Assembly: GCF_013141765.1 (NCBI RefSeq)
Contig: NZ_WHOD01000066.1
Span: forward strand, 1-64,000
Direction of reading: 5' to 3'
DNA length: 64,000 nt
From: Paenibacillus foliorum
Lineage (GTDB): Bacteria; Bacillota; Bacilli; Paenibacillales; NBRC-103111
A model generated the notes under the pieces. It searched no databases and had not been told where the DNA came from. It saw nothing but the letters and a program-made list of their open reading frames with translations. Below, one piece after another: positions 1 through 9,921 of this stretch. Positions within the stretch are counted from its first letter, which is position 1. Each line of letters starts with the position of its first letter. Both the position numbers and the translations under genes were made by a program.

Positions 1-138
1 CTTTTTTTATTTCTCACGGATGTTGTTTTTTCAACCTTCATTCGTGTTATAAACAATTATCGTAAGCACCCGCTCTGAAATCCCACTGACACTCCACACC
101 AAGAATAGGATATAAAAATTTCGTCTGTCTCACCTTAA

Positions 139-306
139 TCGATCAACTGTTATACTCCTCAAGCTCTAACAGTTGTAGGGGACTCAAGCAGCCGATCTTC
201 CAATGGCAGCTCCAGTGAGTATTATCCGGCTCTAAGTGCAGCAATGGAAGCTCTAGTACTTCAAGCTGTTCAAGCAACTAACGAACTTCTACAACTTTGC
301 ACATAA
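139..306 (+). other. Possible coding remnant, no start codon
   Basis: The plus strand is open from 139 to a TAA at 304-306. The Ser-rich first part is followed by a helical-looking end (AAMEALVLQAVQATNELLQ). The only in-frame ATG is internal, at 244, and no ribosome binding site fits. It may be the 3' end of a decayed gene or chance. I do not recognise the sequence. Apart from this I see nothing supportable in 1-323. Confidence 0.15.
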
Positions 307-323
307 AAGAGCTTTATTACACA

Positions 324-368
324 AAAATACCGGCATTCATCTGCAGTCGCAGATAATGCCGGTATTTT
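324..368 (-). terminator. Terminator downstream of the LRR/SLH gene
   Basis: A perfect 14-bp stem (324-337 with 355-368) closes a 17-nt loop. Read on the minus strand it is followed by a run of T (complement of 323-327), as expected of an intrinsic terminator for the minus-strand surface-protein gene that ends at 469. Confidence 0.7.
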
Positions 369-392
369 AAATGTCAGTTACAGATTTGTCCG

Positions 393-432
393 CTCGACTC
401 AATTATATGTATCTGCAGATAATTGAGTCGAG
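393..432. repeat. Perfect 14-bp inverted repeat
   Basis: Positions 393-406 pair exactly with 419-432 around a 12-nt loop containing ATCTGCAG. There is no T-run on either side, so it is not a classical intrinsic terminator. It lies between the stop of the LRR gene and the true terminator at 324-368, whose loop also contains CTGCAG. It may stabilise the 3' end of the transcript. Confidence 0.5.
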
Positions 433-468
433 CAGATGCCGATAATTAAGTTACTTCATCTTCTTCAT

Positions 469-3400
469 TTACTTCATTCTGACCGTCATCCAATCTCCCA
501 CAAACAAATCTTTTTTCTCATTAATGTAATTGGCGTAAGGCTTGGACTCATCAAAATCGCCTTTAAAGCTAATCATTCGAATATACGGGCCTGTTGCCGT
601 CAGTATTTGCGGTGTTCCATCCGGACGGGTTACTGTACCCATATTATCTCTATAAATTTGTTGCAGAGCCGTGTAATCAATATCACGCACCTGGAATACT
701 TTGGGTTGGCTGGAGTGATTAGCAACAACTACTTTTCCGCCAAAGTGGTAGTTATAATGATCCTCCTCAAATTTCACAAAGGAAGTCCCTGCTGTAACAT
801 AAATGGCGCTATAGGACGGCAAAGTAAAGGAGCTTTTGTTGAAAAAACCATAGTAGTTTACCTTGCTGCCATCCGGTTGCGGATGGCTTTGGTGGATATA
901 TAATTCAAATAAGTTCCCATCGAAGGTATTCGTTGTTGCAGCAGGTTCAGCCTCCGGTTGTTTCTTCGTATCTACTTTTTTGAGTGGCGCTGTTTTATCG
1001 TGCATTCTTTTTGCCATAATAACGGCTTGTTCAATTGTCGCATTTTGCTTAGAACCAAACGTATTTTCAGTAATACCTTTAATCACATCAATCGATGACA
1101 TGAAATCAATTGAATCTGCTGCATAAGAACTAAACCCACCTTGATCTGCAAACTCCACAGACTTCCCTTTAGAAATGGTTAATTCCGTCCGATCCAATAC
1201 ACGCTTAAGCATGGTGGCCAGTTGTTCACGAGTGATCAAAGCATCAGGCGAAAATTGGTCCGCAGCCGTGCCTATTACGATACCTAACTGATAGGCCTTC
1301 AGAATTTCGGGATTGACAGTATCCTTAAACGGGTTATCCTTTCCTTGCGGAACGGTTGCAGCCTTGAGGACCTCATACAGCTTGACCGCTATCTCACTGA
1401 ACTGTTCACGGGTAATGTCTTTGGTAAAGATCAATTCCCTCACGGGTTGGGTCAATCCAATCTCGCTTGCGGACAAAAGATCAGCTTTTGCCCAATCGGA
1501 TGCTCCACGCAGTTCGATTTTAATAGTAAATTCAATGGTTGTACGGTTACCTGCTTTATCGGTTACTACCAGCTTGTAGGCGCCTGAGTCGCTAATCATG
1601 TCTCCATTTTTAAATGGCTGGTCGTTCAATGTTGCAGTTCCATGATCAAAGGTTATCACCTTCGCCGAATTGTAAGTCCCTCCTACTGATACACCTGTCA
1701 CAACTGGAGCTATCTTATAAATGGAAAACCGGATCGTTGTACGTTTGCCTTCCATACCCGTAACAACAAGTGTATAGGTACCATCCTCACTAACCTTATC
1801 TCCACTAGAAAATGGCTTATCGTTAAGCGTTGCCGTACCTTGTTCAAAGGTTATCACCTTGTCCGTATTATAAAACCCACCATCAGAAACACCACGCACA
1901 CCCGGAGCAGCTCGATTAAGAGTAAAGTTAATGGTTACACGATTACTAGCTTGATCGGTGACGACAAGTATATATTCCCCATCGGCACTGATCTTACCAG
2001 AGCTTGAAAAGGATTTGCCGTTTAAAGTTGCTGTACCTTCATTAAAGGTAATAATCGTATCCGTATCGTAAACTCCTTCAGAAGACACGCCTGTCACAAC
2101 TGGGGGAGTTTTGTCGATAATAAAATGAATCGATGTAACAATGCCTGTTTTATCGATTATATCAAGCGTGTATCCACCCTCTTCGCTGACTGTACCTCCA
2201 TTGGCAAAAGGCTTGTTATTTAGCATGGCTGTGCCTTTATCGTAAGTAATCACCCTGTCCGTGTTGTAAAATCCTCCATCAGATACACCTTTTGCTGTCG
2301 GTTCTATCGTCGATTTATTGCTGTCATCCGTTCGTAGATCTCTCAAGCTATTCAACTTGGAAAGCGGGCTTAGATCACGAATCGGATTATTAGTAAGCCA
2401 TAAGATCTCCAAATTCATCAGCTTGGAAAGCGGGGTTACATCACTGACTTGATTGTCATCAAGAGAAAGCTCCTTTAAGCCGATTAATTGGGAAAGTGGG
2501 CTTGTATCAACGATTTTATTTTTGGAAAGCCCTAAGCTTTTTAAGTTGATCAATTTGGAAAGCTCCGCGATGTTACTTATATCGTTGTTACTAAGAACAA
2601 GCTCCTTTAAGTCGGTCAATTGGGAAAGTGGGCTTAGATCACGGATTTTGTTGTTAGGAAGATACAGCTTCTTCAAATTTGTTAAATTTCTGAGTGGGCT
2701 GACATCACTAATTTCGTTCTTATTAAGGCCGATGTCTTCCAATCGAATCAGTTTCGCAAGGGGGGCAACGTTATTTATACGGTTATCATCAAGAAGGAGG
2801 TTCTGTAAACCAGTCAAATTAGCAAGCGGGGATACATCACTTACCGTATTGAAATCAAGATGAAGTTCCTTTAAACCCGTTAAATTCGATAGAGGACTGA
2901 TATCATTAATCGTGTTCTCACTAAGATATAAGATCTGCAGCCCCTTTAATCTCGCAAGCGGACTGATATCACTTACCTTGTTCGTTACAAGATTGACCTC
3001 CCGCAAGCTGGACAGATTCGATAGAGGACTAATATCGCTTATTGCATTATTAAAAAACTGAATGATTTTCAAATTGTTCAGCTTAGCAAGGGGCCTTATG
3101 TCGCTGATCTTGTTGCCTTGCAGATATAAATATTCCAAGCCACTCATCGTTGCAAGCGGGCTTAAATCGCTGATCCCGTTTCCCTCGAGAGTCAAAAGTC
3201 TCACACCTGTCAAATTAGCCAGCGGGCTTAGATCAGTAATATTACTAAAACCAAGACCTATGCTTTCTAATTTGTTTAGTTTCGCAAGGGGGCTGAGATC
3301 ACTAATTTTATTCTTATTAAGAGCAATGCTTGTTACATTCACGGCGTACTCAAGCCCCGTTAAATTAGTAATCCCCTGATTTCCTAGGTTAAGCGACCCC

Positions 3401-3645
3401 ATGCCATTACCCATACCCAACGAATCGGAACGAGCAGCCAACTCGCCGCGTGTAATATTCCCATCTCCACTGGTATCCACACCAATGTTTAATAAAGCTT
3501 TCTTCAAGTTTGCATCCGGAAAATTTACAATTTCATTACTGCTATCCGATGCGTTAACATGAACAAGCGAATTCCCGGAACACAATAAGGAACCAATTAC
3601 CGCTAATGATACTAATAATTTATTCGTTCGTTTCATACTTCTCAT
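469..3645 (-). CDS. Secreted LRR / Ig-like repeat / SLH surface protein
   Basis: Exported cell-surface protein of 1058 residues, probably an adhesin or matrix protein. Residues 1-33 are a signal peptide, probably cut after VNA. Residues about 38-75 contain an EF-hand/dockerin-like loop (DTSGDGNIT). Residues about 80-445 are some 16 internalin-type leucine-rich repeats of 22 residues, with the pattern ISDLSPLxxLxxLxxLxLxxN. Residues about 453-710 are four ~65-residue repeats beginning GVSxGGxYN, which resemble bacterial Ig-like modules. Residues about 712-885 are three S-layer-homology modules (for example FSPDALITREQLATML), a family that binds secondary cell wall polymers. The last 150 residues are not recognised. 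It starts 37 bp after the GGDEF/EAL gene stop with GGAGG ten bases upstream, so it is probably co-transcribed and shares the upstream riboswitch. The second ATG at 3636 is an alternative start. Confidence 0.9.
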   Translation of the reverse strand: MRSMKRTNKLLVSLAVIGSLLCSGNSLVHVNASDSSNEIVNFPDANLKKALLNIGVDTSGDGNITRGELAARSDSLGMGNGMGSLNLGNQGITNLTGLEYAVNVTSIALNKNKISDLSPLAKLNKLESIGLGFSNITDLSPLANLTGVRLLTLEGNGISDLSPLATMSGLEYLYLQGNKISDIRPLAKLNNLKIIQFFNNAISDISPLSNLSSLREVNLVTNKVSDISPLARLKGLQILYLSENTINDISPLSNLTGLKELHLDFNTVSDVSPLANLTGLQNLLLDDNRINNVAPLAKLIRLEDIGLNKNEISDVSPLRNLTNLKKLYLPNNKIRDLSPLSQLTDLKELVLSNNDISNIAELSKLINLKSLGLSKNKIVDTSPLSQLIGLKELSLDDNQVSDVTPLSKLMNLEILWLTNNPIRDLSPLSKLNSLRDLRTDDSNKSTIEPTAKGVSDGGFYNTDRVITYDKGTAMLNNKPFANGGTVSEEGGYTLDIIDKTGIVTSIHFIIDKTPPVVTGVSSEGVYDTDTIITFNEGTATLNGKSFSSSGKISADGEYILVVTDQASNRVTINFTLNRAAPGVRGVSDGGFYNTDKVITFEQGTATLNDKPFSSGDKVSEDGTYTLVVTGMEGKRTTIRFSIYKIAPVVTGVSVGGTYNSAKVITFDHGTATLNDQPFKNGDMISDSGAYKLVVTDKAGNRTTIEFTIKIELRGASDWAKADLLSASEIGLTQPVRELIFTKDITREQFSEIAVKLYEVLKAATVPQGKDNPFKDTVNPEILKAYQLGIVIGTAADQFSPDALITREQLATMLKRVLDRTELTISKGKSVEFADQGGFSSYAADSIDFMSSIDVIKGITENTFGSKQNATIEQAVIMAKRMHDKTAPLKKVDTKKQPEAEPAATTNTFDGNLFELYIHQSHPQPDGSKVNYYGFFNKSSFTLPSYSAIYVTAGTSFVKFEEDHYNYHFGGKVVVANHSSQPKVFQVRDIDYTALQQIYRDNMGTVTRPDGTPQILTATGPYIRMISFKGDFDESKPYANYINEKKDLFVGDWMTVRMK

Positions 3646-3682
3646 CCTCTTACTTCCTCCATCTGCAAGCAGCTTATTATTT

Positions 3683-6643
3683 TCACAATTTCTTTTTCTG
3701 TTCTTTAATTCTACTTACTGGGTCCCCAACAAATATTTGTGTATGAGGTGGAACTCCTTCACGAATTTTGATAGCTAGTAAGTTTAAGTTTTTGACCAAT
3801 TCTAACTGTTTATTTTCTTCAATCTGAAATTGAACACCGTATTCATAAACCTCACCACCCTCAATTTCGTTCATCCAAACAATATTCCCGTGAAGTTCAT
3901 AAGCTTGATGCAATATTTCCGTGCCAAATTTTAAAATAATGTCATCATTAACAGGTAATTTAACTCCCATCAAAAACTTCAGTCCACTTGGTCCTATATT
4001 AGTTATGAACACTTCTGTACTGCCTAGATCAACCTTTCTTCCCTTAAACATGAAAATGGTCATTCCCGCCACCAATGGATCTTCAAGATCAACCCGAAAG
4101 TATCCTCTGCGGTTTGCAATTAGTTTCTCTTGTTTTGTTTTCGATGATTGATTTAACAATTGTTTATTTTTCAATAAATGCACAAATTCTTCCGCATCAA
4201 TAGGACGGCTGAAAAAATATCCTTGAATCTCGTTACATTGTTGTTCCTTCAAAAAGGCATATTGTTCAGCAGTCTCTACACCTTCAGCAGTAACGTTCAT
4301 TTGCAGCGCTTTCGCTAAATTCAGGATACATTCAATAATGCTTTTATTTACCGGATCAGTTAGAATCTCCTCAACAAATGTTTTATCAATTTTAATCGTA
4401 TCCAGCGCTAATCGTTTAAGCAAATATAAGGAAGAATAACCTGTACCAAAATCATCAAGTGAAGCTTTTATTTTCCGTTTCTTTAACTCAACCAGTAGTT
4501 GGGTCACTTCTTTTTCATTACTAATGAAAGAACTCTCCGTAATCTCAATTTCTAACCGATCAGGCGATATTCCTGACTCTTCAACGATTTCATCGATGGT
4601 TTGCAAAACATTTTGTTTCAATAACTGTTGGACTGAAAAATTGACCGAGACTGTCATTGGAGGAAGCCCCATGTCCTGCCACTGTTTATTTTGTTTACAG
4701 GCTTCACGTAAAACCCATTCACCGATAGGTACAATAAGTCCTGTTTCCTCTGCGATTGGGATAAACTCGGCTGGGGAAATAAGGCCCCAATCAGGATGAT
4801 TCCATCTAATTAAAGCTTCTGCCCCCACTATTTGTGTCGTTTGGGCATCTACACGAGGCATATATTGTAGGAATAATTCCTTTTTATCTATTGCTTTTCG
4901 AAGATCATTGCTTAAAGTAAACAGCTTAAAGGATTGAACGTTTAAAGATGAGGAGTAATATTGAGCTTGGTCTCTCCCCTGCGATTTGGACAAATAAAGA
5001 GCAGTATCCGCATTTTTGAGTAAGCTTTCTACAGTAATGCCATCTTCAGGTGAAAGGCATATCCCTATGCTGGCCGTTATATGTAACTCGTAACCTTCAA
5101 TTAAAAATTGTTCTTTGGTTATTTGTATAATTTTGTACGAAAGCGACATGACTTCACTGCGACTCTCCACTTCGGATAACACAATACAAAATTCGTCACC
5201 ACCTAGACGATAAACAGTTTGATCTTCACCTAAGCAATTCTTCAACTTATTTGCAAGTTGCTTTAACAACTTGTCACCTATTGGATGACCAAGAGTATCG
5301 TTAACACACTTAAAACGATCCAAGTCAATTAACAACACCGCTAGCTTCTTATTATCAAATTGAGCCAGCCTTAATTGTTTGTCCAGTTGTTCCTCAAACA
5401 TCCTTCGATTAGGAAGATCGGTTAAATAATCATGGTAGGCTAAGTAGTGATTTAATTCCTCTGTTTTCTTCCGTTCTGTAATATCCAAGACAGTACCTAA
5501 AATCGCTGTTTTCCCCTTATGAAGTACTTTCGTATAATGAACCTCTACAATAATAACAGTACCATCCTGTTTTATCGCCCTATGACAGAGATTCTGAATG
5601 GATTGCCCTTCATTTAAAGTTGAAAGCCGGCTAACAATGGGGGCTCTACCTTCGACATCTATTGTCAGTTCTACATCTAAACCTGTTAAAGAGTTGTATC
5701 CCAACATTCTCTCTAACTCCGGATTCGTATATACAAATACTCCATCTTGGGCAATAAATACACCGACTATGGACTGTTCTATAATACTACGATATTTAGT
5801 TTCCGCTTCAAGCAGAGATCGCTCCATTGCTTTTTTTTCTGTAATATTTTTAGCTATCCCATAAATGCCGACCAGTTCTTTATTTATTATGATAGGGATA
5901 TTCGTAACAATAAATTCTATAAACTCTCCATTTTTATGTATACCTGTAGTGTCATAAGTTTGTGGTAAAAGAGTTCTTATTGTATCCAAAAAGTATTTTT
6001 TTGTTTTTTGCAAAGACTCTGGTTCTACGAGACGATCGAAATTCGCTTGTAATAGCTCTTCTTTCGAATATCCAAACATATCTTCTAGGGATGAATTGCA
6101 TGATAAAAAATTACCTTGAAGATCAAAAGAGTAAACTGCATCCGCATTATTTTCAAATAATGACTTATAATATTGTTCTTCTTCAATTAATCGTAATCGA
6201 AGATTTTTATTGTCCGTTATATCTTGGATTGTACCTATTGCCCCAGACCACTCGCTAAATTCATTGGAGAAAAATTCAGTACTTTCAAAAACATATCGTA
6301 CTTCCCCATTGGGACGGACTATTCGATATTCGATTTCATATGGTGTTTTTGCCTCAGCAGATAACGAAAATGTTTCAAATACTCGTTTTCGATCATTAGG
6401 ATGCATTAAATTAAAAATTTCTTCCAGCTTTACCGTTAAATCATTATCGATACCGTATATAACAAACATTTGTTTTGACCATGAAACCTTGTCGAGCAAT
6501 TGGTCATATTCCCAATATCCCACGTTGGATATTTTTTGGGCTAACTCAAAACTCTTTTCTTTTCTTTTAAGTAATTCAATTAATTCTTCTTTGTCATTTG
6601 TTGTTAAAATTTCGTCTTTCTTTATATTGTATTTCTTTTCCAT
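3683..6643 (-). CDS. PAS-GGDEF-EAL-PilZ cyclic-di-GMP signalling protein
   Basis: Cytoplasmic c-di-GMP turnover protein of 986 residues with no membrane segments. Three PAS domains lie at about 30-150, 155-275 and 280-395. A GGDEF domain (about 400-565) has an intact RLGGDEF active site near residue 480. An EAL domain (about 575-830) has intact [25 protein letters not shown] and TAEGVET motifs. A PilZ-like domain (about 845-960) begins [12 protein letters not shown]. Both catalytic sites look functional, so the protein may switch between synthesis and hydrolysis according to the PAS inputs. No RxxD inhibitory site is visible ahead of GGDEF. The PilZ domain would let it sense its own product. 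It sits directly downstream of a GEMM-I riboswitch and terminator and is followed by the LRR/SLH gene. The ribosome binding site is weak. Confidence 0.93.
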   Translation of the reverse strand: MEKKYNIKKDEILTTNDKEELIELLKRKEKSFELAQKISNVGYWEYDQLLDKVSWSKQMFVIYGIDNDLTVKLEEIFNLMHPNDRKRVFETFSLSAEAKTPYEIEYRIVRPNGEVRYVFESTEFFSNEFSEWSGAIGTIQDITDNKNLRLRLIEEEQYYKSLFENNADAVYSFDLQGNFLSCNSSLEDMFGYSKEELLQANFDRLVEPESLQKTKKYFLDTIRTLLPQTYDTTGIHKNGEFIEFIVTNIPIIINKELVGIYGIAKNITEKKAMERSLLEAETKYRSIIEQSIVGVFIAQDGVFVYTNPELERMLGYNSLTGLDVELTIDVEGRAPIVSRLSTLNEGQSIQNLCHRAIKQDGTVIIVEVHYTKVLHKGKTAILGTVLDITERKKTEELNHYLAYHDYLTDLPNRRMFEEQLDKQLRLAQFDNKKLAVLLIDLDRFKCVNDTLGHPIGDKLLKQLANKLKNCLGEDQTVYRLGGDEFCIVLSEVESRSEVMSLSYKIIQITKEQFLIEGYELHITASIGICLSPEDGITVESLLKNADTALYLSKSQGRDQAQYYSSSLNVQSFKLFTLSNDLRKAIDKKELFLQYMPRVDAQTTQIVGAEALIRWNHPDWGLISPAEFIPIAEETGLIVPIGEWVLREACKQNKQWQDMGLPPMTVSVNFSVQQLLKQNVLQTIDEIVEESGISPDRLEIEITESSFISNEKEVTQLLVELKKRKIKASLDDFGTGYSSLYLLKRLALDTIKIDKTFVEEILTDPVNKSIIECILNLAKALQMNVTAEGVETAEQYAFLKEQQCNEIQGYFFSRPIDAEEFVHLLKNKQLLNQSSKTKQEKLIANRRGYFRVDLEDPLVAGMTIFMFKGRKVDLGSTEVFITNIGPSGLKFLMGVKLPVNDDIILKFGTEILHQAYELHGNIVWMNEIEGGEVYEYGVQFQIEENKQLELVKNLNLLAIKIREGVPPHTQIFVGDPVSRIKEQKKKL

Positions 6644-6725
6644 TCTCCATTTTCACTTCCCTATTCTATGGCTCCATTCTTCATAACTTCGGAAAATTTC
6701 TTTTAGAGTCATTATGTTATTATTG

Positions 6726-6760
6726 AAAAAAACAAGAGACACTACCTTTGGTAGTGTCTC
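6726..6760 (-). terminator. Riboswitch expression-platform terminator
   Basis: On the minus strand an 11-bp perfect stem (6750-6760 with 6736-6746) and a 3-nt loop are followed by seven T within three bases. It lies between the riboswitch aptamer (6771-6862) and the GGDEF/EAL start at 6643. That is where a transcriptional off-switch controlled by ligand binding would be. Confidence 0.85.
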
Positions 6761-6770
6761 TCTCTCTCTA

Positions 6771-6862
6771 CTTAAGGGTAACCCGGCTATCATTGCAGTT
6801 TCTGCAGAAGACCCGTGGCTTTGCGTCCCTATCTTTCGATTAGGTTTGCTATTTTCCTATGT
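6771..6862 (-). promoter_or_regulatory. GEMM-I (cyclic-di-GMP-I class) riboswitch
   Basis: Read on the minus strand, the conserved GEMM-I landmarks occur in order and with family spacing: GCAAACC (6849-6843), a short hairpin with a GAAA tetraloop, GGGACGCAAAGCC (6829-6817), a second stem-loop, and CCGGGTTAC (6786-6778). A strong terminator follows. The family binds cyclic di-GMP, and a subset binds 3',3'-cGAMP. By my alignment the base matching ligand-contacting G20 of the Vibrio Vc2 RNA is A (6850), a change linked to cGAMP recognition, so ligand identity is open. The regulated transcript would be the GGDEF/EAL/PilZ gene and the LRR/SLH gene behind it. Confidence 0.9.
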
Positions 6863-7151
6863 TTTTGATTTATTCAACAAGAAAATGTTTGTGAAATGTT
6901 CTGTCAAGTTCCTACAGATACATTATAACAACAAAATATTGCATTATATCATAGGTCTATGGAACTAATTATTTAAGGTTTTTTGGAGTCGAAATGGTAA
7001 CGGACTTGTATAGATGCGGAAAGGGACATAAAATATAGCATGATTTGCATTCATAAATAAATACAATTATGGTACTATGACGGTACATCTGATGTTAAAG
7101 CTTACCATTAAGTACACATCGTTGAATTACTTAGGAAGGGGAATTGTTGTT

Positions 7152-7460
7152 TTGCGTTATACTGCCTTTGAAGCTTTATCCATTGTATTTGCATTATTAT
7201 GTTTTGCGCTTGTGTATTTCATAATTACGAGGATTCTAAAATCTAGGAACAAAAGCTTATTGCAAAGTTGCAAAGCATGTACCAAGGAAGTTGCTTCAAC
7301 CGCTAACAACTGTCCACACTGTGGGGCTAGTCTTCGTTTACATCCTCTTATTAGATTTTTAATTGGGCTAGTGCTATGGATTGTGATAATACTCATTACG
7401 ATCTTCGGTATTATTTTTCTAAAAACATTCATATCGGCTATACCTTACATATTCGGGTAA
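7152..7460 (+). CDS. Small zinc-ribbon membrane protein
   Basis: Predicted integral membrane protein of 102 residues if read from the TTG at 7152, which has GGAAGGGG ten bases upstream. The in-frame ATG at 7077 has no such site. A first hydrophobic segment (about residues 5-25) is followed by a cytoplasmic zinc ribbon (CKACTKEVASTANNCPHCG) and a second hydrophobic segment near the C-terminus. Proteins of this layout are common in Firmicutes and mostly uncharacterised, so I assign no function. It is the only plus-strand gene in the first 30 kb with real support and is convergent with the two-component genes. Confidence 0.65.
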   Translation: MRYTAFEALSIVFALLCFALVYFIITRILKSRNKSLLQSCKACTKEVASTANNCPHCGASLRLHPLIRFLIGLVLWIVIILITIFGIIFLKTFISAIPYIFG

Positions 7461-7487
7461 AAAAAGAGAGGGGCTAATACCCCTCTT
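7459..7487. terminator. Bidirectional terminator between convergent genes
   Basis: A 7-bp G+C-rich stem (AGAGGGG 7467-7473 with CCCCTCT 7480-7486) has an A-run on its left side (7459-7465), giving a T-tract on the minus strand, and a short T-run on its right. It can serve the zinc-ribbon gene and the opposing histidine kinase transcript. Confidence 0.7.
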
Positions 7488-7792
7488 TACTATTTCCGCC
7501 CATACATCCTAACTCCTGACCAACAGTGAGCAACACTCCACATGCACGTTACGGTTTAACACCATTTGATCACCAACTTTTTATATCATTACTTTGTATA
7601 TAAACATTCTTTTAGGCATTTGAAAGATAGTGTAATACTGAAATAAGCAGGTCGCCTCGGCAACCTGCTGGTGTATTTCGTTCGCAGAAAAAGGAATTGC
7701 CCTACTCTGCAGTCTTTAAACAAGCATGTTGATTTGGAATGTATCTAAGGTACTCCAACGATTACCTGGCTTACCGACGGTTGCCGGTGCTG
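7488..7792. other. Intergenic, no gene seen
   Basis: No supportable reading frame. A 12-base match (ACACTCCACATG, about 7531-7542) to the left arm of the serine-recombinase att sites described at 44.8 and 60.2 kb is present, but the matching right arm is absent. I treat it as chance or a distant relic. Confidence 0.3.
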
Positions 7793-9229
7793 TCAGTTAT
7801 CATAAAGCGGAATTCTTACCTCGAAGGTGCTTCCTTTTCCCATCTCGCTTCTAACGCCGATGCTTCCGTTGTGGAGCTCGACAAGCTCCCTGACGATGGC
7901 AAGCCCCAAGCCGGATGAGCCTTTATGCTTTACCGGTCTGCCTCTTTCCACTTTAAAGAACCGTTCCCAGATGAGCTCTTGATCCTCCGGCGATATCCCG
8001 ATTCCAGTATCGGTTACCGTGATCAGGACGCACTTCTCCGACGGAACCGCCATCGCCTTCAGTTTTATCGTTCCGTTCTCGGTGAACTTGACCGCATTTT
8101 TGATCAGATTGTTTAAAATTTGTTCCAGCCGGTCAGGATCGGCATAGGCCTGCGGTGAATCTTCATCCATGATGGAGTGGATGACCGTCCCTCGGGCTTC
8201 GGCTTCCGGATGGAATTTGAAGGCCAGCTTGGACAGCATTGCCTGAACATCGACCGCCATCCATACGAGCTCGATTTCTTTATTTTCCAGCTTCATCAAA
8301 TCGGTAATATCATCTACCAGCCGGTTCATATGAAGTGTTTCGTTATACATGATTTCGTAATATTTTTCTCTCGCTACCTCTTCGATCAAACCATCCTGCA
8401 GAGCCTCCAAAAAACCCTGCAGAGCCGTAAGGGGAGTACGCAGCTCATGCGAAACATTAGCCAAAAAATCATGCCGAAGCTGATTCAGCTTTCTCTTTTC
8501 CTGATCAACGCGTTCAAGCTGCTCCATCATGTGGTTGATCGTCGTCGCCAGATCTCCGATCTCATCCCTGGAGTCTATCTGAATTCTCTCACTGTAATCT
8601 CCGACGGCGATCTTGGCAGCCGCCTTATCAATCCGTTGAATGGGTCGGGTAATCGACCAGGATAGATAGGAGGATACACCAAATGAAAAGAAGATGCCGA
8701 GCAGAGTAACCCAAAGGATCGTTTCTCTTAGCTGAGCGATGGTCTCATTCATCCCTTTAAGAGGCGAATGAAGAACGATACCACCATATACGTCGTTATC
8801 CTTTCCCCACGGAACCGCAACCGAAAGCATACCTTCCTTTAGTCCTTCGAATTGATTCCATTTCGCAGGCTCACCATTGATGACTTGATTCACCACCTCG
8901 GTGCTGACGACCTTGCCTACGTTCACCTCATCCTTGGAGGAGGTTGTGACGATGTTTCCATCCATATCAAAAATCCAAATCCGCGAGTCAAAGGCTTGAT
9001 CAAAAAAATGCAGCTGCTCCTTAAAGCTGTCATTAGGTTTCGTCTGATTTTGTATAGCGAGATTGACCTGCTTGGCCTGCCGGATCATCTCATTACTTTT
9101 GGAGTTGACTATGTATTCTTTGGCGAACAATGAAATCACGAGCCCGACCGCACAAAGCCCCAGGAGCACCGTAACGATAGAGCTGGTCAGCATTTTGCGG
9201 AGAATGCTTTTATTCGGATTCAGGAACAT
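7793..9229 (-). CDS. Membrane sensor histidine kinase
   Basis: Two-component sensor kinase of 478 residues. Transmembrane segments at about 13-36 and 170-190 flank an extracytoplasmic sensor domain. HAMP is at about 191-243. The HisKA dimerisation domain carries the H-box NVSHELRTPLTALQGF with phospho-accepting His261. The HATPase_c domain shows the N box (NLIKNAVKFT), G1 (DTGIGIS), F (WERFFK) and G2 (SSGLGLAIV) motifs. All catalytic motifs are intact. The ATG lies inside the end of the response-regulator gene (10-nt overlap), so the pair is translationally coupled. The signal is unknown. Its position beside the exopolysaccharide operon suggests envelope or matrix control, which is inference only. 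Confidence 0.93.
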   Translation of the reverse strand: MFLNPNKSILRKMLTSSIVTVLLGLCAVGLVISLFAKEYIVNSKSNEMIRQAKQVNLAIQNQTKPNDSFKEQLHFFDQAFDSRIWIFDMDGNIVTTSSKDEVNVGKVVSTEVVNQVINGEPAKWNQFEGLKEGMLSVAVPWGKDNDVYGGIVLHSPLKGMNETIAQLRETILWVTLLGIFFSFGVSSYLSWSITRPIQRIDKAAAKIAVGDYSERIQIDSRDEIGDLATTINHMMEQLERVDQEKRKLNQLRHDFLANVSHELRTPLTALQGFLEALQDGLIEEVAREKYYEIMYNETLHMNRLVDDITDLMKLENKEIELVWMAVDVQAMLSKLAFKFHPEAEARGTVIHSIMDEDSPQAYADPDRLEQILNNLIKNAVKFTENGTIKLKAMAVPSEKCVLITVTDTGIGISPEDQELIWERFFKVERGRPVKHKGSSGLGLAIVRELVELHNGSIGVRSEMGKGSTFEVRIPLYDN

Positions 9230-9921
9230 GCTTCTACCTCAAGCTTGTAACCCACTCCCCATACCGTATGAATGCACACATTATGACAAGAGCTTAACTT
9301 TTCACGAAGCTTTTTGATGTGAACGTCCACCGTTCTCATATCGCCTAAAAAATCATATCCCCAAACCTGCTCCAGCAGCTGTTCTCTCGTAAACACATCA
9401 CCTGGAGATTTCGCAAAAAACGTGAGAAGCTCAAACTCCTTGGGGCGTAAGTCGATTTTCACGCTACCCGCGATGACCTCCCGGCGGGTCACATGAATGG
9501 CTAAATCATCAAACTCGTATTGGGAGGGCGCATCAACTTCGATGGCGGCCTGTCCTTTCTGCATTCTGCGAAAGATCGCTTTAATGCGCGCCACCAGCTC
9601 CCTCGGACTGAAGGGTTTGGTCATATAATCGTCCGCGCCGAGCTCAAGACCAAGTACCCGATCAAATTCATCGTTCTTTGCTGTCAGCATAATGACGGGT
9701 ACATCGTATCGTTTTGTAATCTCCCGGCATGTTTCAAAACCGTCAAGCCCGGGCATCATCACATCCAGTATTACTATATCAGGCTTAACTTCCGCTAGCA
9801 TCGCCAAGGCCGAGACGCCGTCAGGTGCTTCTATCAATTCAATGAGCTGCTGACGAAAATAGAGTCGGATTATTTCCCTCACATTCGGATCATCATCCGC
9901 GATCAACACTTTCCAGGGCAC
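9220..9921 (-). CDS. OmpR/PhoB-family response regulator
   Basis: DNA-binding response regulator. The receiver domain begins WKVLIADDD (acidic pocket) and has the phospho-acceptor Asp in VILDVMMPG, the conserved Thr in VIMLTAK and Lys in YMTKPF. A winged-helix Trans_reg_C domain follows (TVDVHIKKLREKL, VWGVGYKLE). I prefer the GTG start at 9921: it has AGAAAGGTG ten bases upstream and puts the receiver at the N-terminus as is usual. An upstream ATG at 9975 would add 18 residues without a ribosome binding site. Partner of the overlapping histidine kinase. Confidence 0.92.
   Translation of the reverse strand: MPWKVLIADDDPNVREIIRLYFRQQLIELIEAPDGVSALAMLAEVKPDIVILDVMMPGLDGFETCREITKRYDVPVIMLTAKNDEFDRVLGLELGADDYMTKPFSPRELVARIKAIFRRMQKGQAAIEVDAPSQYEFDDLAIHVTRREVIAGSVKIDLRPKEFELLTFFAKSPGDVFTREQLLEQVWGYDFLGDMRTVDVHIKKLREKLSSCHNVCIHTVWGVGYKLEVEACS

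Noticed and set aside
2285..3400. Regular repeats suggesting a CRISPR array
   Set aside because: They are 66-bp coding repeats of the 22-residue LRRs. The 182-bp repeats at 50.8-51.2 kb also lack spacer structure. No CRISPR array or cas gene was found in the window.
7523..7550. att-like sequence CAACACTCCACATGC
   Set aside because: Twelve bases match the P-left side, but the right arm and dyad are missing and no element boundary is visible there.
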